A stretch of 64,000 nt of DNA from Tetmemena sp. SeJ-2015 (lineage: Eukaryota; Ciliophora; Spirotrichea; Sporadotrichida; Oxytrichidae), in contig JAJKFJ010022712.1 of assembly GCA_027382625.1 (NCBI GenBank), positions 20,437 through 84,436 on the forward strand. The letters run 5' to 3'. Positions within the stretch are counted from its first letter, which is position 1. The number at the start of each line of letters is the position of its first letter. A model generated the notes under the pieces. It was not told the DNA's origin and searched no databases. It saw only the letters and a list, made by a program, of their open reading frames with translations. This document shows positions 12,141 to 25,300 of the stretch, piece by piece. The position numbers were made by a program, and so were the translations under genes.

Positions 12141-15100
12141 ATGCTTCATAATAATAAGAAGAGTAGGCAGGAGTCTAAATTCTTTGACTTTTTCTCTGAG
12201 AAGATAAAGTCTGCTGACAAGTTTGGGTTCCCAGTCTCTATGACCTTCAAGAGGGAAGTCACCTACAAATCCACCTTTGGTGGCTTCATGTCAATTATAG
12301 CCATACTAGCTACTGCAGCTTACCTAGCTGCCTATTCTCTAAAATATTGTGTTTAAGTATTTAAAGAGGAATAAGTTTTATTGGAATAAATAGACATAGC
12401 TATTAACAGGAAGTCCTACACTATCAGTAACACCTAAATAAATTATATAAATATGCTAGATTAAATAAGTTACCTTCGTCAACAAAGACTTTTACAAGGA
12501 TTATGGAGACGTGGTCAAAATAAACACATAAACTATTGTAGATATTTTAATTGGTGTTTGACCTCTCAGAGTTTGATTTTGCAGTGCAGCTTAGTTACAG
12601 AGGAGATAATCTAACCATCTAAAAATATATAGCTTAATAAGTTAAACTTTTCATCTCCAAGTCCAACTTCAAAAATTAATTAAAGTATGCAATTTTTATG
12701 CTCTTATTTAATGACAAAAAAGGAAACAACTATGATTTTATTCAAGGACAATATTATTTTTTGTACAGAAAAACATTTTTAGATAAAATTAGATCTCTTT
12801 TTTTATCTTATCTAGGCAAATATCTTTCTCAAAAGACCTAAAGATTGACTCTTATTGTGTATTATTTTACAAAATTTCTATACATTTAATTGCTAATTTA
12901 AATTTGTAACTTTTACCTTTTCATTCTATATATACGAGTTTTCAATAATTTTAAGGTTATCAAACCTCAATGACCTTTATGAATTTAATCATAGATGATT
13001 ATTTATCCTAGTGTACAAAATCATAAAAGGCATTTATTGGTTAATACAATTTAATTAGAGATTTTATAAATCTACTCTTCTTCTGTATGCCATAATGTAT
13101 CCTTTATGAATTTATAAATTTATTTGTTAACTTTGAAAAACTCTTCTTACTTTAGAATTCTCATTTTCTTTTATTTTCAATTGAATTAATTTACAATTTG
13201 GGACAAAAATTATTTGCTAAAAGTAAAAAATGTTCATACTTAACATATGATAATTTATTCAGCTTAAGATTTTTATAAGGAGGAGTATTCTTTAAGAAAT
13301 AGGATTGCTTGCTAAGTTTAAAATAAGTATTATCAAAGATTATAAAATTATAAAATTAACTTGCAGACATACTTCTCACTTGCAAATGTTAGTATTTAAA
13401 TTTACACTTGCCTACTTTGAATTTTCCTCTAACGTTAAACCTAACTATACAGAAAATGATTTCCCTCAAGAGTTCCACTTCAACTATGTGTTTATGGACA
13501 GATGCATATTATATATAAATAACTTAAGAATTATTTAAACAAAAGGAATAAATAAAGATTTATAATTCTGATAAATGATAATGGTGATGCTCAATTATTT
13601 CGGATAAATTAATTTATTAAATTTTTTAAATGCAATGACACTAGATTCTTTAATAAATATCATTAAGGATAAGAGATTTGTTTAATTCATGGGCTAGGCA
13701 AATGACAACTATTCTAATTGGTGGTGCCCTTAGGTGCACAACTTCACGCTTGCAGGGCCCTCAGTCACCTTTCGCAAGCTCTTCCTATTGAGTGTGTCGT
13801 ACTGCGACCCTAATATTTCCTAAAACATTCTAAAAAGATTATAATTTGCATATTCTGGGTATAAACTTTCCAGGGGAGAAATGCAAGACCAAAGCAGAGG
13901 CAGATGCACAAAATAATGCTATTTCTATATGATGTCACTATTTTATTATTGAGCACTTATCCCATATATGACAGTAGTGACTGCCCAACTCACCCAATAC
14001 TTTGAATCAGCTGCTTTCAGCGACCCCATCAAGTACTTCAATAATCATTAATTTCAAATATTCTATATCTTATTTATTTGACTTCATAAAATCGGACTAC
14101 GCATATTTCGGAGATGGCTCAAAAGATCTGCTTTTCAAGATGCAGAAGCAGCAAGCATTTTTGAAAGACTCTTGGCTTTACTCTAGCTTAAGTCAATAGA
14201 ACTTGACTTATACGACTGTTAGAAAATAATTATCCAATCTACATTCAATTTAAAATTTTAATGTTAGATATTACTTCACTGATGTTGGGGCTCGCTTTGG
14301 AAATTCAATCATCAATATTTACATCACCTAAAAAAAGAAAAATTTTAACTCTTAAAGTTTGAAGTATTATTTTCCTAAGATGAGGCAATAAACACGACGA
14401 CTCGGTAGGTGTTCAACTTTCTGGATGCTCTGTCTGCCACGGGAGGAATATCCTCAGTCATTCTCCTTATTTTTGGAATTTTCACTACTAGAATTCAAAA
14501 GACTCTCTAAACTAATCCACAATATATTTAATAGCAAATAATTATATTAACAGTTTACTTCCTACACATGATGAGACAGCTGTTTGTGTGTATAGATGAG
14601 AGGGACAGGAAAAAATAAAATGAAAAGGAGGAAGCACGTTATAAAAATTAATTGCATTCCAAAGCTGCTTTAGAATCAGATTCATATCAAATTCAACTAT
14701 ATATATATCTTTAGAATAAATTATGGTTCAGTCTTTAAATTTAATCTCAATTAGAAAATAATTAGTAAGATGCTATTGAAGATTTGAGAAAAATATTTAA
14801 AGACTTATTTTGTATTCATTCCAAGAAGAAATAGATGAATTCGGGTCTCCTGTAACAAAATAGAAAAGAATGTTTTAAATACGTTTATATTTATTGACTT
14901 TGTAATTAAATTTTAATGAGTGAGGAGCCGTTTGATGATATGCTGAGGACTATGAAATCACCAGACCCTCGTTATCCCAGCAAAAATGGTAATAGACCAG
15001 CCAAAAAAGCTGCTTCCGAAATCACTCTACTAAAGCTAGAAACAGCCGTTGGTAAACTAAGCCAATATATTTACACAAATTTATAGATTTAAAATATGTT

Positions 15101-17037
15101 TAAGAATAAAAGTTCAAGCGGTTAGGAAATTATTGACATAAATGGAATACTTTCACCAAAGAACCAAATTACCAATAGTAAGAAGACATCAGACGCTTAA
15201 AATTTTAAGTTATTAGTTAAATCATAATAAGTATGTGGGTTTAATAAAGAGATCTCTTTTTCTAATAATCCGCTAACGTGTTTTGAAAACAGAAAATACT
15301 TTAAGCAATAAAAGCCTGTATTTGTGGGATGAGAGTAATTTTATTGAATAATGCCTATGATAATATTTTTCTCAATTGGCTTACTAATGATAACTAGTAT
15401 ACCTATTTTACAATCTCATGGCTATAATCTAGATTTCTTATTTAGTGAATTGTTTTTCAAATTCTCTCTGAAATATAAAAGTTCCATTTTATAATCCATA
15501 GGTAACTGATTAAATTTATCTCATTTTTTTCCTTTTTGATCATATCTGATTATCTCTCATTCTATAATTTTATATCTTTAAAATGGGAACTTTTCAATTT
15601 CATCTTACCAGCAAAATTTGAAAGCTGAGAGCAAGCAAGATTAATATTTTTTTTGTAATAAGTAGTGAGGAGGATCCTATATAATAGACTTAGAAGTGCC
15701 TTTCAGCTGAATATTTCTCTCATGAAGTTTGCTATTCGCATGACCTTCAGACAAATGATCCCCTGTCTCTTCGGCAGAGAGACAAGGGCTGAGCTTCTTC
15801 AATTTATTTATAAAGAACGAAACTACTATTATCATTTAGAATTAAAATAGCAAAAATAAATCTTTTGTGAGCATTTTAATTCCTGCTTTGAGAAAATTCA
15901 AGGCTCATTATCAAAATTAGCTTAAACTGTGATTTAATAAATTTTATGACTCTTTCTAGCAAAAATATTAAATTTTGGAACATTTTCAATCCTGAGATTC
16001 ACAAGCCCATATCTTTAAAGAGAGAGAGAGATGTTTAGATTATTCATAAACTACTTTATATTTGCTAAATACCTATCGATATAAGTATTTAATTAAGTGT
16101 TGTTATAACAAAAGAGCTTAGTGATTTAATTTTTGTTTAAGAAATCAGAAGATATAAGAATGTTTGATTCAAATAAAATTAAATTTTATATTTCTTGCAA
16201 AGAAAGGTATAGAAAATCTGTAAAAGGAATTTGACATTGTGAGATTCATAAAAAAGGCCAGAATAGAAGTAAAAGATTATAATTAGTTTTTTATTTTTTT
16301 AAATAGCTCACGCCTTGGGAACTATGTAACTTACTCCTTTCTAGAGACATCTCATTCCATATTTTAATAATAATGTCCTTGCAATCGACGAGACTGGAAA
16401 AAGAATAATCAAACCTAAGAGGTAATCTTTATAAAACTAAATCATTATTTAAATTGTGGGAATAATTATTTCCTAAACCTACTATATAAAATGGCTCCAT
16501 AATGAAGAAGCTTTCTTTATAAATTGTAATTTTAAGTTAAATCTAGTTTGAAGAAAGATCTGGATGCCTCAATTAAAAACCAGGTCATCACTATGTCTGA
16601 ATCTCTAAAGAAAGATAACTTAAAATTTAAGTTTAAAAACATATTCTTAAGATGTAGAGGAGTTGAGTATTCAGTACATGAAATAATAAAAGATCAAGAA
16701 ATTCCTTAATAATTTACACTTTGAAAATTTGGAAAAACCATTTAAGATAGATTATTCTTTTTATGAAAATGAAGAAGCTTATAGACCCATGGCTTCTATA
16801 ATAGCTGGAAAAGGAAAGGATGCATCTGACCCCTTTAGAAATAAAAAACCTAATCAGCCAATAGAACACGTAAAGAAACAGCCTAAAGTCTCAGACTAAA
16901 AATTAATTTATGTTGGTTAGAAGAATATTTAGAATTACAAATATTTTTATTTTGTTGACCAAGTGACTATGATAAAGAAAGACAAAAAGAACAAGAAAAA
17001 GAGATTGCCCTAGAGAAAGGAGATAGGTGGAGAATGA
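12141..17037 (+). CDS. FGFP-family membrane protein A (IES-interrupted)
   Basis: Starts at ATG 12141 (MLHNNKKSRQESKFFDFF). The N-terminus has DKFGFPVSMTFKREVTYKS, then FGGFMSI and TM1 by residue ~70. The ectodomain segments follow in the family order: FDLSEFDFAVQLSYRGDN (~12565), a block at ~13410-13500, YSNWWCPQ (~13715), SYCDPN (~13800), NFPGEKCK (~13865), LTQYFESAAF (~13990) and QKQQAFLKDSW (~14145-14175). The second TM region (GGISSVILLIFGIFTTRIQK) is at ~14440-14510, then MMRQLFVCIDERD. A hydrophilic linker covers ~14590-15330, then RSAFQLNISLMKFAIRMTF (~15700), LQKEFDIVRFIKKARI (~16220), LTPFQRHLIPYFN (~16335) and a basic tail ending at TGA 17035-17037. Likely a two-TM surface or endomembrane protein of unknown role. 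It is the most diverged full-length copy. Confidence 0.65.
12432..12471 (+). other. IES in gene A, pointer ACC
   Basis: ACC at 12432-12434 and 12472-12474 flank AT-rich DNA. Removal joins ...TISN to TFVNKDFYKDYGDVV, matching NNTSYVKDLYLDQRD of the other copies. It sits at nearly the same protein position as the ATGTA/TATGT/ATGTT IES of genes B, D and C but uses a different pointer. Confidence 0.6.
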
Positions 17038-17345
17038 CTATTTGGTGGCTAGTGAATGATAAAATTTGCTTATGCTGCCACTACTACTCCTTTATCTTAA
17101 TTTTGACAATTGTCATTAATTTGGAGATATGAGTGTTAATAATTTTTAGCTTACTAATTTCTTATTCACTCAATCCATCGATAAATACTACAGATGAGAT
17201 TTTTATTAAATTTGAAGATGAATTAATTGAAAAAACGAGGAGATACAACTTAGCGGAAATTGCTTAAAAATCTCCAACATGCAACTGGTTTGATTTTCAA
17301 TCTAAAAATAATTATGAAATTCTCCTTTAATTATTTTAATTGCAC
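17038..17345 (+). CDS. Short hypothetical frames after gene A
   Basis: From ATG 17034 one frame gives WWLVNDKICLCCHYYSFILI (hydrophobic, Cys-containing) to TGA ~17129. A second frame at ~17155-17330 gives DEIFIKFEDELIEKTRRYN and PTCNWFDFQS, which look coding. They could be two MDSs of a small membrane protein, or an alternative 3' extension of gene A. The frame then runs into the repeat starting near 17350. No homologue in the window, so confidence is low. Confidence 0.3.
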
Positions 17346-17349
17346 TTTT

Positions 17350-17600
17350 CAAAAGGAGATATGATGGGCTCAAGGCACCGATTTCAATATATGCTTTATG
17401 TTTATCTTGTGTAACTCAGATTTTAGCGCTCCAACACAAAGTTGCTAGGATATAAAGTTCCTATAATTTTATGCTAAATCGAATGGTGTAATTATTTTGG
17501 AGACATTTCATCTGCACTAATTTATCAGCTATAAAGTTTTTGAATATATTTTATCAAAATAATATCTTTAAACATGCATAAAAAATCCTATTCATCACAT
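17350..17600 (-). repeat. MITE-like repeat, copy 2 (inverted relative to copies 3 and 4)
   Basis: Matches the reverse complement of 18330-18560: GCGCTCCAACACAAAGTTGC, CTATAATTTTATGC and AATCGAATGGTGTAATTATT are all recognisable. With copy 3 it makes an inverted pair around the minus-strand ORF at 17846-18314, so the three together may form one element. Confidence 0.55.
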
Positions 17601-17845
17601 AAAATTCAAATTTTACTCAAATCTATTAAGTGAGGTATTCAAATTTAAATTTATTTTTTTAGAAATTTATAAATAAAAGTTTTCTTTTATTATCGATGAG
17701 AAAAGCTTTAATAAGCGCGATATATGGATATTTATAATTTTATTTGGAATTATCTACAACCTTAGAAATTAATTTTTTAAAAATGAAAAAATAAAATTCT
17801 TGTGCTTCTGAATTTAAAAGAAAGGTTAGTTTAGTTATATCGCCT

Positions 17846-18314
17846 GATAAGAAAGTTCCATAATGCGCATAGAGCTTAACCTTGATGTCACGAGCTCACT
17901 CGCAATTATGCCTTGGGACTGATTGAGGATAAACCCTATTTATTTATCTAACCTTCCAAACTGTGTTTCATTCAAAAATCTTTTACTATTAGATGTTTAT
18001 CGGTCAAATTTACGACTATGAAGTAGCTGAGTCGGCAGAGTAATTTCTTACTAGTCTTGATGGCCTAACTCTTATATTTGTTCAGAAAAGGGCAGGGAGC
18101 TGCTCCCCTTAACAGTTTGCCCAGTATTTTTAACAATTTCTTGGTCTTTATGTAGCAATCTATAGAATATCTTGTAGTGTATTAAGTTGCAAGTGGCAGC
18201 AGCCAGCATTCCTCTTATGTCTTTAAAGTTGTGAACTTGTTTTACTAAATCATAGATTAGTTTCATCGATGACTTCCACCTCAAAATAGCATTATGACCA
18301 TTATTCCTTTTCAC
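17846..18314 (-). CDS. Minus-strand ORF between inverted repeats, possible transposase end
   Basis: Opens at GTG 18314 with no clear ATG. It reads HNAILRWKSSMKLIYDLVKQ then FKDIRGMLAAATCNLIHYK, followed by a Gln-rich region, and stays open in the ciliate code to about 17846 or beyond. The first ~50 residues have the look of the C-terminal end of some DDE transposases, where an Arg/Trp-rich segment precedes a small-residue-rich helix, but no catalytic acidic residues can be placed. It lies between copies of the same repeat in opposite orientation, which suits a mobile element. A fragment of its DNA (TCATCGAT...CCTCAAAATAGCATTAT) is also attached to the left end of repeat copy 4. Role inferred, not shown. 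Confidence 0.3.
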
Positions 18315-18329
18315 TTAATTTCTAATTTA

Positions 18330-18745
18330 ATTATAGCTGAGAATTTAATAAAAAGAGAATTAAACTCATAATCAAATTAAAATGGAATAAATCAGTGTCA
18401 TTTGAGGTGTGTCCCATTTAAATAATAATTAGGCCATTCGATTAAGCATAAAATTCTAAGATCTTTTTATCCTTATAACATTTGTCTGGGAGTGCTCAAT
18501 AAAGAGTTATAAGCGGCACAATATTTAATGAAGAAGAAGGTGAAAATGATGAGGAATGCGTGCGACATATCTCATTAAAGAGAGGTGTTGTGGGGATAAT
18601 TAAAGAAGAAACTCATTTTATAAGAAGGGTTTTAATTAAAATCGGTGATTTGTTAAAAAAATAAATGGAGAGTTGCAACTTCGTGGCTGTTAAATAAAAA
18701 ACCCCCAACTGAGCTTTTTAGAGAACAAAAAAAATTTAAAATGAT
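18330..18745 (+). repeat. MITE-like repeat, copy 3
   Basis: Begins near AGCTGAGAATTTAATAAAAAG and ends near AAATGGAGAGTTGCAACTTC. It contains CCATTCGATTAAGC, a short segment encoding nothing, and TCTCATTAAAGAGAGGTG. Same orientation as copy 4, about 440 bases apart. Confidence 0.65.
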
Positions 18746-18769
18746 TTCTTCATATAAGACCTTACTCAC

Positions 18770-19215
18770 AGATTAGAGTCATCGATAACTTCCTCCTCAA
18801 AATAGCATTATTACCATAATTGCTGAGAATTTAATAAAAAAGAGAATTAAATTATATATTAATTTAAAATGGAATAAATATGTGGCAGTTGAAATGTGTC
18901 CAATTTAAATAATTATTACACCATTCGATTCAGCTTGAAATTCTAAGAACTTTTTATCCTTGCAACTTTTGTGTGGAAGCGCTAAATACAGTGTTATAAG
19001 CGACACAAGTTATGATAATAATTAAATGGAGGAAGATATTGAATGTGAGCATTATATCTCATTAAAGAGAGGTGCTATGGGGATAATTAAAAAAGAAACT
19101 CATATTAATTTTTGATACTCTATCGAACAAGTTGCAGATCAGGTGTGAATCTGTAATTTCAACTGACACGAAGTTGCAACTCTCCATTTATTATTTTAAC
19201 CAATCATATTTTAAT
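18770..19215 (+). repeat. MITE-like repeat, copy 4
   Basis: Shares the whole of copy 3 in order and adds on its left ~40 bases from the neighbouring minus-strand ORF. Its right end (GTTGCAACTCTCCATTTATT) is the reverse complement of the right end of copy 3, so the unit ends in an inverted repeat. It ends ~125 bases before gene B. Confidence 0.65.
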
Positions 19216-19342
19216 TTAAATTCCTATATTAAGAGAAAGATAATTTCAGAGAGTTAAAATTAGATAATTTGGTGGAGAAAGCCTTCAATAAGAAAAGTAT
19301 TTTTAAATATCATAAGTTATATGCTTAAGAATTAATTATTAG

Positions 19343-22300
19343 ATGATGAATAGTAAAAGTTACAGGCATACCTTCGCCTCAAAATTCACACACTTTCTTG
19401 AAAGCAAGGTAAAAAAAGTTGATACGTTCGGATTTCCAGTCTCTCTCACCTACAAGCGAGAAGTCACTTACTAGTCTGCATTCGGAGGCGTAATGACTAT
19501 ACTCTCAACCCTTGCAGTCATCGCTTTCTTCGCATCTCAATTCAAAAACTTTCATGATAATCAAATTTTTCGATTTTTAATTTGACAAGGCAATAAATAA
19601 CAAACAGTTTACAATCAATAACACTAGCTATGTAGTTAATTAAATCAATTAATTTTCATTAAATGTAAAAGACCTCTATCTAGATTAGAGGGATATAGTA
19701 TTTATAATTAAATTCTTAAAATTTACCCTTGAGGACTTCGATTATGCAGTCGAGCTTGTCTACAGAGGAACCAATTTTATTAACAAAGAAATTTACTATA
19801 ATTTGATTTGAAATTAATTGAATACTTCAGTAATAACCTCTAATCTCTAAACATACTTCTCCATCTCTTTTATTTATTAAAATGTGTAAATCTAATTGTG
19901 TTTTAACTTATGCAAGTTATTAAGGCTATTTAAAAAAGACTTACAGTGAGGGAGAATATCCATTTGACCAGACTTTCAAATACGTCCCGATTTATTTTTA
20001 AGATGGATAGATGCTCCAACTCATAATATATAAACAAAATGTCTAAGAATTAAACTCCAGGTTTCCAAAAGAAACTAAAATTTTTTTAGAGGTTCATGGG
20101 CCTCTCGAGGGACAATCATTATATTATAATTATGGAATTAATATTTTTGACAATAACTCTAACTGGTGGTGTCCTTAGTATATAAACCTCACAGTTTAAG
20201 GTACTCTTTCTAGCTAGGTGAGAAAGTTCTTTTATATCTATGTGTCTTACTGTGATCCCAATCTCTTGAAGCTCAAAATTCTATTATAATATTTGTAAAT
20301 ATATAAATTTTTCCTCAACTTTCCGAACGAGACTTGTAAAAGCAAAGATGATTCGGATTTAATGTTGCTATTTTATTAAAAAATTAATTTAAATTTATTA
20401 TGCCTCAAACTACTCTTCTCATTTCAGAAATGACCTCTTACTTTGAATATATAAAATTATTTATTTTAAGAATCGGCTTCATTTGAAACACCAATTTTAA
20501 TATATTATTATAATAAAGCGAACTATAACCTCCTCTTCAATATATTTCAGTAAAGACACCAAGATGTTCTTCTATAAAATCCAAAAACAAATAGCTTACC
20601 TAAAAGACTCTTGGCTTTTAGCTGGTAAATCAAATAAAAAAGTACTTTAAAATATAAAATTTATTTAAAAATATTGAATAGACAAAAATTTAACATTTTT
20701 TGTTTTTTGGAGTTTATGAATGATTAGAATCTCTCTTACACTACTTAAACTTATTAATTTATAAGTTGAAACTTTCGATTTTGATTATGCAGATACCCGC
20801 TCTAGGTTTGACCAGACACTCATCAATATTTACATATACCAAGATCATTTTGTAAAAAACCAATTTCTTATAAAGCTATAAGATGAAATGATCTCAACTA
20901 CAACCCGCACAAACTTCAATATCGTAGATGCTCTCTCAGTGAGTGGGGGCTTTTCTTCAATCATCATGCTGGTTTTTGGATTTCTCACAAAGAGGATACA
21001 AAGGTCTCTCTAAACACATAGAATTCATAATTTTGAAGGGAATTTTTTTCTTTAAAAGGTTTATTTCTTGACTATGCTGAAGAAGTTATTTATTTGCTTA
21101 GATGAAAGCGATGGAAGTCAAAACAACGAAACTCATATTATGATAAGATAGTGAAAATAAGCTGTCCATAATTATTTTCTTTTTTAAAAAAATATAGTCA
21201 TTCTAATTTTGAAACTTTAACAGGCAAACTAAAAGTCTTCTAGGAAGGTGGCCTTGACGTCTGTCTCATATTCACTGAATTTTATACCTTTAATGCTTCC
21301 TCTATCTCAGATAACTTGCAGTGTTAGGTTCATAGGTTGCTTGATCTATACTCTCTAACTTTTTCAAAGGTTCTGAACCTTGTCTATCTTACAATGTTTG
21401 TTGCGAATCTATATTGCATCATCTTCACTTTCACAATAGTAAGTATTCCTCTGGTTTCATATCGAATTCAAGTATGATTGCAACTATAGACCAAAATGTC
21501 CCACTGCCACTGAACCGTTGGCCAGGTCATGTCTCTATGGGAATTAGTTTCCTTGACCGATGCTTCTCAATGTTTTCTCTTTCTAACAACTCTGTTGAAG
21601 TCTATGACATTTGCTCTGACTGGTTCAAGTTTATCATGATGTTCTCTGCTTGAGATCTCTGTGCACCGCAATCCCAAATCCATTGCAACTCAATACACTC
21701 TCTTAACGATGGTCAGTGAGAATTAGCAGTAACTAGATACTTTGTTGCGGGCTCGTGCTGGAATTTCTTTTAGTGTGATCTCATTTAGAGAAGGATGGCG
21801 ATGTAATCATGATCGATAAGAACACCAGCAATATGAAGATGTTGTAAAGTTTTGTCCCTCGCTTCTTCAACACTGTCAGTTCGTTCGCGAACATCAAGAC
21901 CTCTCTTTCCTTCTTTACCAAGGTATTCGTTAGGGAAGATCTTGTAAGCATTCTCTTCTTGTCTTCCGATCTTTCGCTTCGCATCAGCAAGGTGGAGGTA
22001 ATTTTGAACACACTTCTCCAAAGTTACAACTCTCAAGCATGGAGTCTTGCTTTGAGCTAGCTGAAACTTTACTGACACCATACACTCAGGCTTCTGACCA
22101 TGCACTAAGTCTTCTGATTCATGAACTCAATCTTCCTCTTCTTCTCCTCTTGCTTCCTCTTTAGTTGAACCTTTTATCGTGCTTGCCTCTTAGCTGGCAC
22201 CATCTTGAAAGTTTCTTTATCCTCAATTACGAACTCAGCATGTGCTTCTTCTCCATGTGTTTTTGAGGAAAGCAGAGTGAGAGAATGTGCTCTCAAATTG

Positions 22301-25300
22301 AGCAAGGATAGCGACCGTCCACTTTCTAATTCTTCATATAGATCTTAGGTTTTATCTGAGTGGACTTCCTTGATGTGCCCCTTGAGGCTCTGAGGATATT
22401 CGAAATGTCGTTGACATTACTCGCATCCAAAAAGTTTCTTCTCCTCAATTATCTCTGGGCAGCAACAAGAGGAAGCATTCAGTGCGGATAGTTTAAACGC
22501 CACCCGACTTCTCAACTCTTGGCTTGACAACTTAAAGCACACCGATCTGCTCGAGCTCAAGTTCAGAGAGCTCTCTTGCACCTAAGTGCACACAGCATCT
22601 TGTTTGTTTGCTGTCCGAACAGTAGTTTAGCTTGTGTTTGCTAAGGTTTTACTGTCTCTTAGCTAGGTTGGTTGCATCTTAATCAAATTTTAAATTATGA
22701 AGAGCCCGTCAGTTGTTATTCTTCTCTTATTCCTACAATAACGCAATTGGAGTTTTATATACTTATATTCGAACTTCTATGTTATCTTGCTTTTTTTAGC
22801 AAATCTTATTAATTAAGGTGTTGTAGGTGTGAACACAGTTTCGACAGTACATACAAATTTTGCGCTATCCCTCTCACATATGAGCAGCTATTCGTAAATA
22901 TCTTTGAGGCTATTTTAATAAAATGTGCTTAGTGAAGTCTATAACAAGCTTCACTCAATTCATAGATTTGTACTTTGTATCATTTCAAGATATTTGCTTC
23001 TACTCCATCAGATGTGCGTTTGCCAAGAGTTTGAGGATAAATCAAATAATTGATGTGCACATCTTGAAAAGAATGTTACAAAGAACAGCTGCAAATCCTA
23101 ACATTATTATAAGCAACTTAAATCCGAGATTATAGTACGTGCTGGCACTCTTTCATTTTTGCGATGGAGTTGATGGTGATAATTAGCTTTTACTTCTGAT
23201 AAGACGACCTCATATAGACTGTAGAGTCATAACGATAATGAGATAAGTAGGTTTTTTTAAAATAGAAATTTGTGTTTTACTCGTATGATTATAAGTATTA
23301 ATAAAAAAATTAATTATGCACAACATATTCTCACTTTCTTATAATATTATGGAAGTTTTGAGTAGCGAAGTTTTCGGGCACTGATTATCCTTAACACCAA
23401 CTTTAGATAAAAGTTAAAATCTAGCTTATTTATAATAATCATAATAGCTACGATAAAACCAGCTAAAAGATTAAGAATCAACGCAGGGTTGAAGGTAGCT
23501 GCTGCTTAATAATTACCAGTATTTAAAATACAGCAAGACTCTGAAAGAAAAATATACTTAAGAATTTAAAACAGAATCGAATGAATTTTTCTTTGAAACG
23601 AGCCTTTTGCCTTTCCTTGAAATTTCAGGCTTTTTAATTAACATATCTTTAAATTTAATAGTGGAAACTAACAGCTTTAACTTCAGCAAAAGCAGCAATA
23701 ATAAAAAACCCTTTTAGTATTAGTAATCTGAAAATATTGAGAATGATAAGGCCAATATCGAGGAAAAAAAGTAGGCAAGAAAAAATGCCAACAGAGATTT
23801 GGCTTTTTAGAGAGTTCATCAAAATCCTAAAAGAGAAAATTGAGCCCTTTTTACAATTTCAGAGTCATTCAAGATAGGAAAGACAAAAATTTAACTTTGA
23901 GAATTATAACATTCATAAGTAATCCACTCTCCAATAAATAAAAAATAAAGCTAATAAAAATAAAGAATAGTGAGGATAGAAAAGTAAGGTGACAGTTTTT
24001 ACAAGGATCTTCTTATTTGTTAGTCTTACCATTAAAAATAATATAAGTATTTTTAATCTGTCATATATAATTTATATCACTACTTTAAGAGTTGATATTA
24101 TGATTAAAATATTAAGAACCCTCAATCTCGCATTAAATTCTTTAGTATAGTAGATCAAATTCAGATTGGAAAAATCGTCCAAAGTAAGGAAATACAAATA
24201 TTTTTACATTTTTTTTTAAGATATTTAAAATCTGATGAGCTAAAGCCAAAAAAATAGGCATAAAGTTTAAAAAACGACAGAGTTGCCTTAAATTCATTGA
24301 TTCAAATATATAGTGTGCTGTAATATTTTATTAGATTTCATTAAGAGCCAGAAAATAAAATAGATAAAGTTATGCCATATTTATCTCGACCTCTTTAAAT
24401 AAATCATATAAGCATAAAACTAAATTTACTTTAGCTCCCAGCTTTAATACCAAAGAAGAAAGAAGACATTATAAGATACCAGAGTGGAGAAGATTGAATA
24501 TAAACCATTCATTTTTAATATTCAATTTTTTTTCCCAAAAAATTAAAAAATTATTCACCCGCCAAATTTTAAAATTTTTTGAATTAATTTTTAATATTTG
24601 AAAAAGTAATTAGTTAAGCAGATAATTTAATAGAGATTAGACAATGCTTTTGAACTTAATTTCTCGTTGACTCTTTCATTTTGAGAAAATCTCTTCGAGA
24701 ATTAAATTTCCTTTTTCATAATCCTTATGTTTTAAGATTTGATGCCTTGTTGTTGCTCTAAGAAGTTACAAAGACAAGACATTTTAAATGATTTAAATTT
24801 TCAAAATTATTACAATTTATTTTAGACATATTAATTCAGAAGGGAGTGGAATAGTTATAGAAAGAATTTGACGTTATAAGATTCTTAAAGAAGGCTAGAA
24901 TTTAAATTAATATATTTTAATTGCTGAAGCACTTGGCCACATGTCTCTCACGCCTTTTTAGAGAGATTTAATTCCTTACTTAAATAGCAATCTATTGACC
25001 TCTAAAGATTTTATTTATCAATTATAAGATATTAGATCATAAGCCAATAGCAATGACATCTACATATCAAACAGGCCATAATTCATCTACGAGAAGTAGT
25101 GTGAGATACACCTCAGATCTCTTATAGGCCAAAGATATATTTTCTATATTTACTCTGAATTAATTTATCGATAAAACTTTCAAGAAAGAGATAGAGGATA
25201 TTTATCAAGTAAAATTTGAAGTAAGAAGTTTCTTTATTTCATATTGCTACCAAGAGTTTGAAGTCTTAGAAATTGATTAGACTTGTAAGAAATCTTGCTT

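Noticed and set aside
14916..15332. A separate gene starting at ATG 14916
   Set aside because: It falls between the second TM block and the conserved C-terminal blocks of gene A, where the paralogues have a hydrophilic linker, so it is better read as an MDS of gene A.
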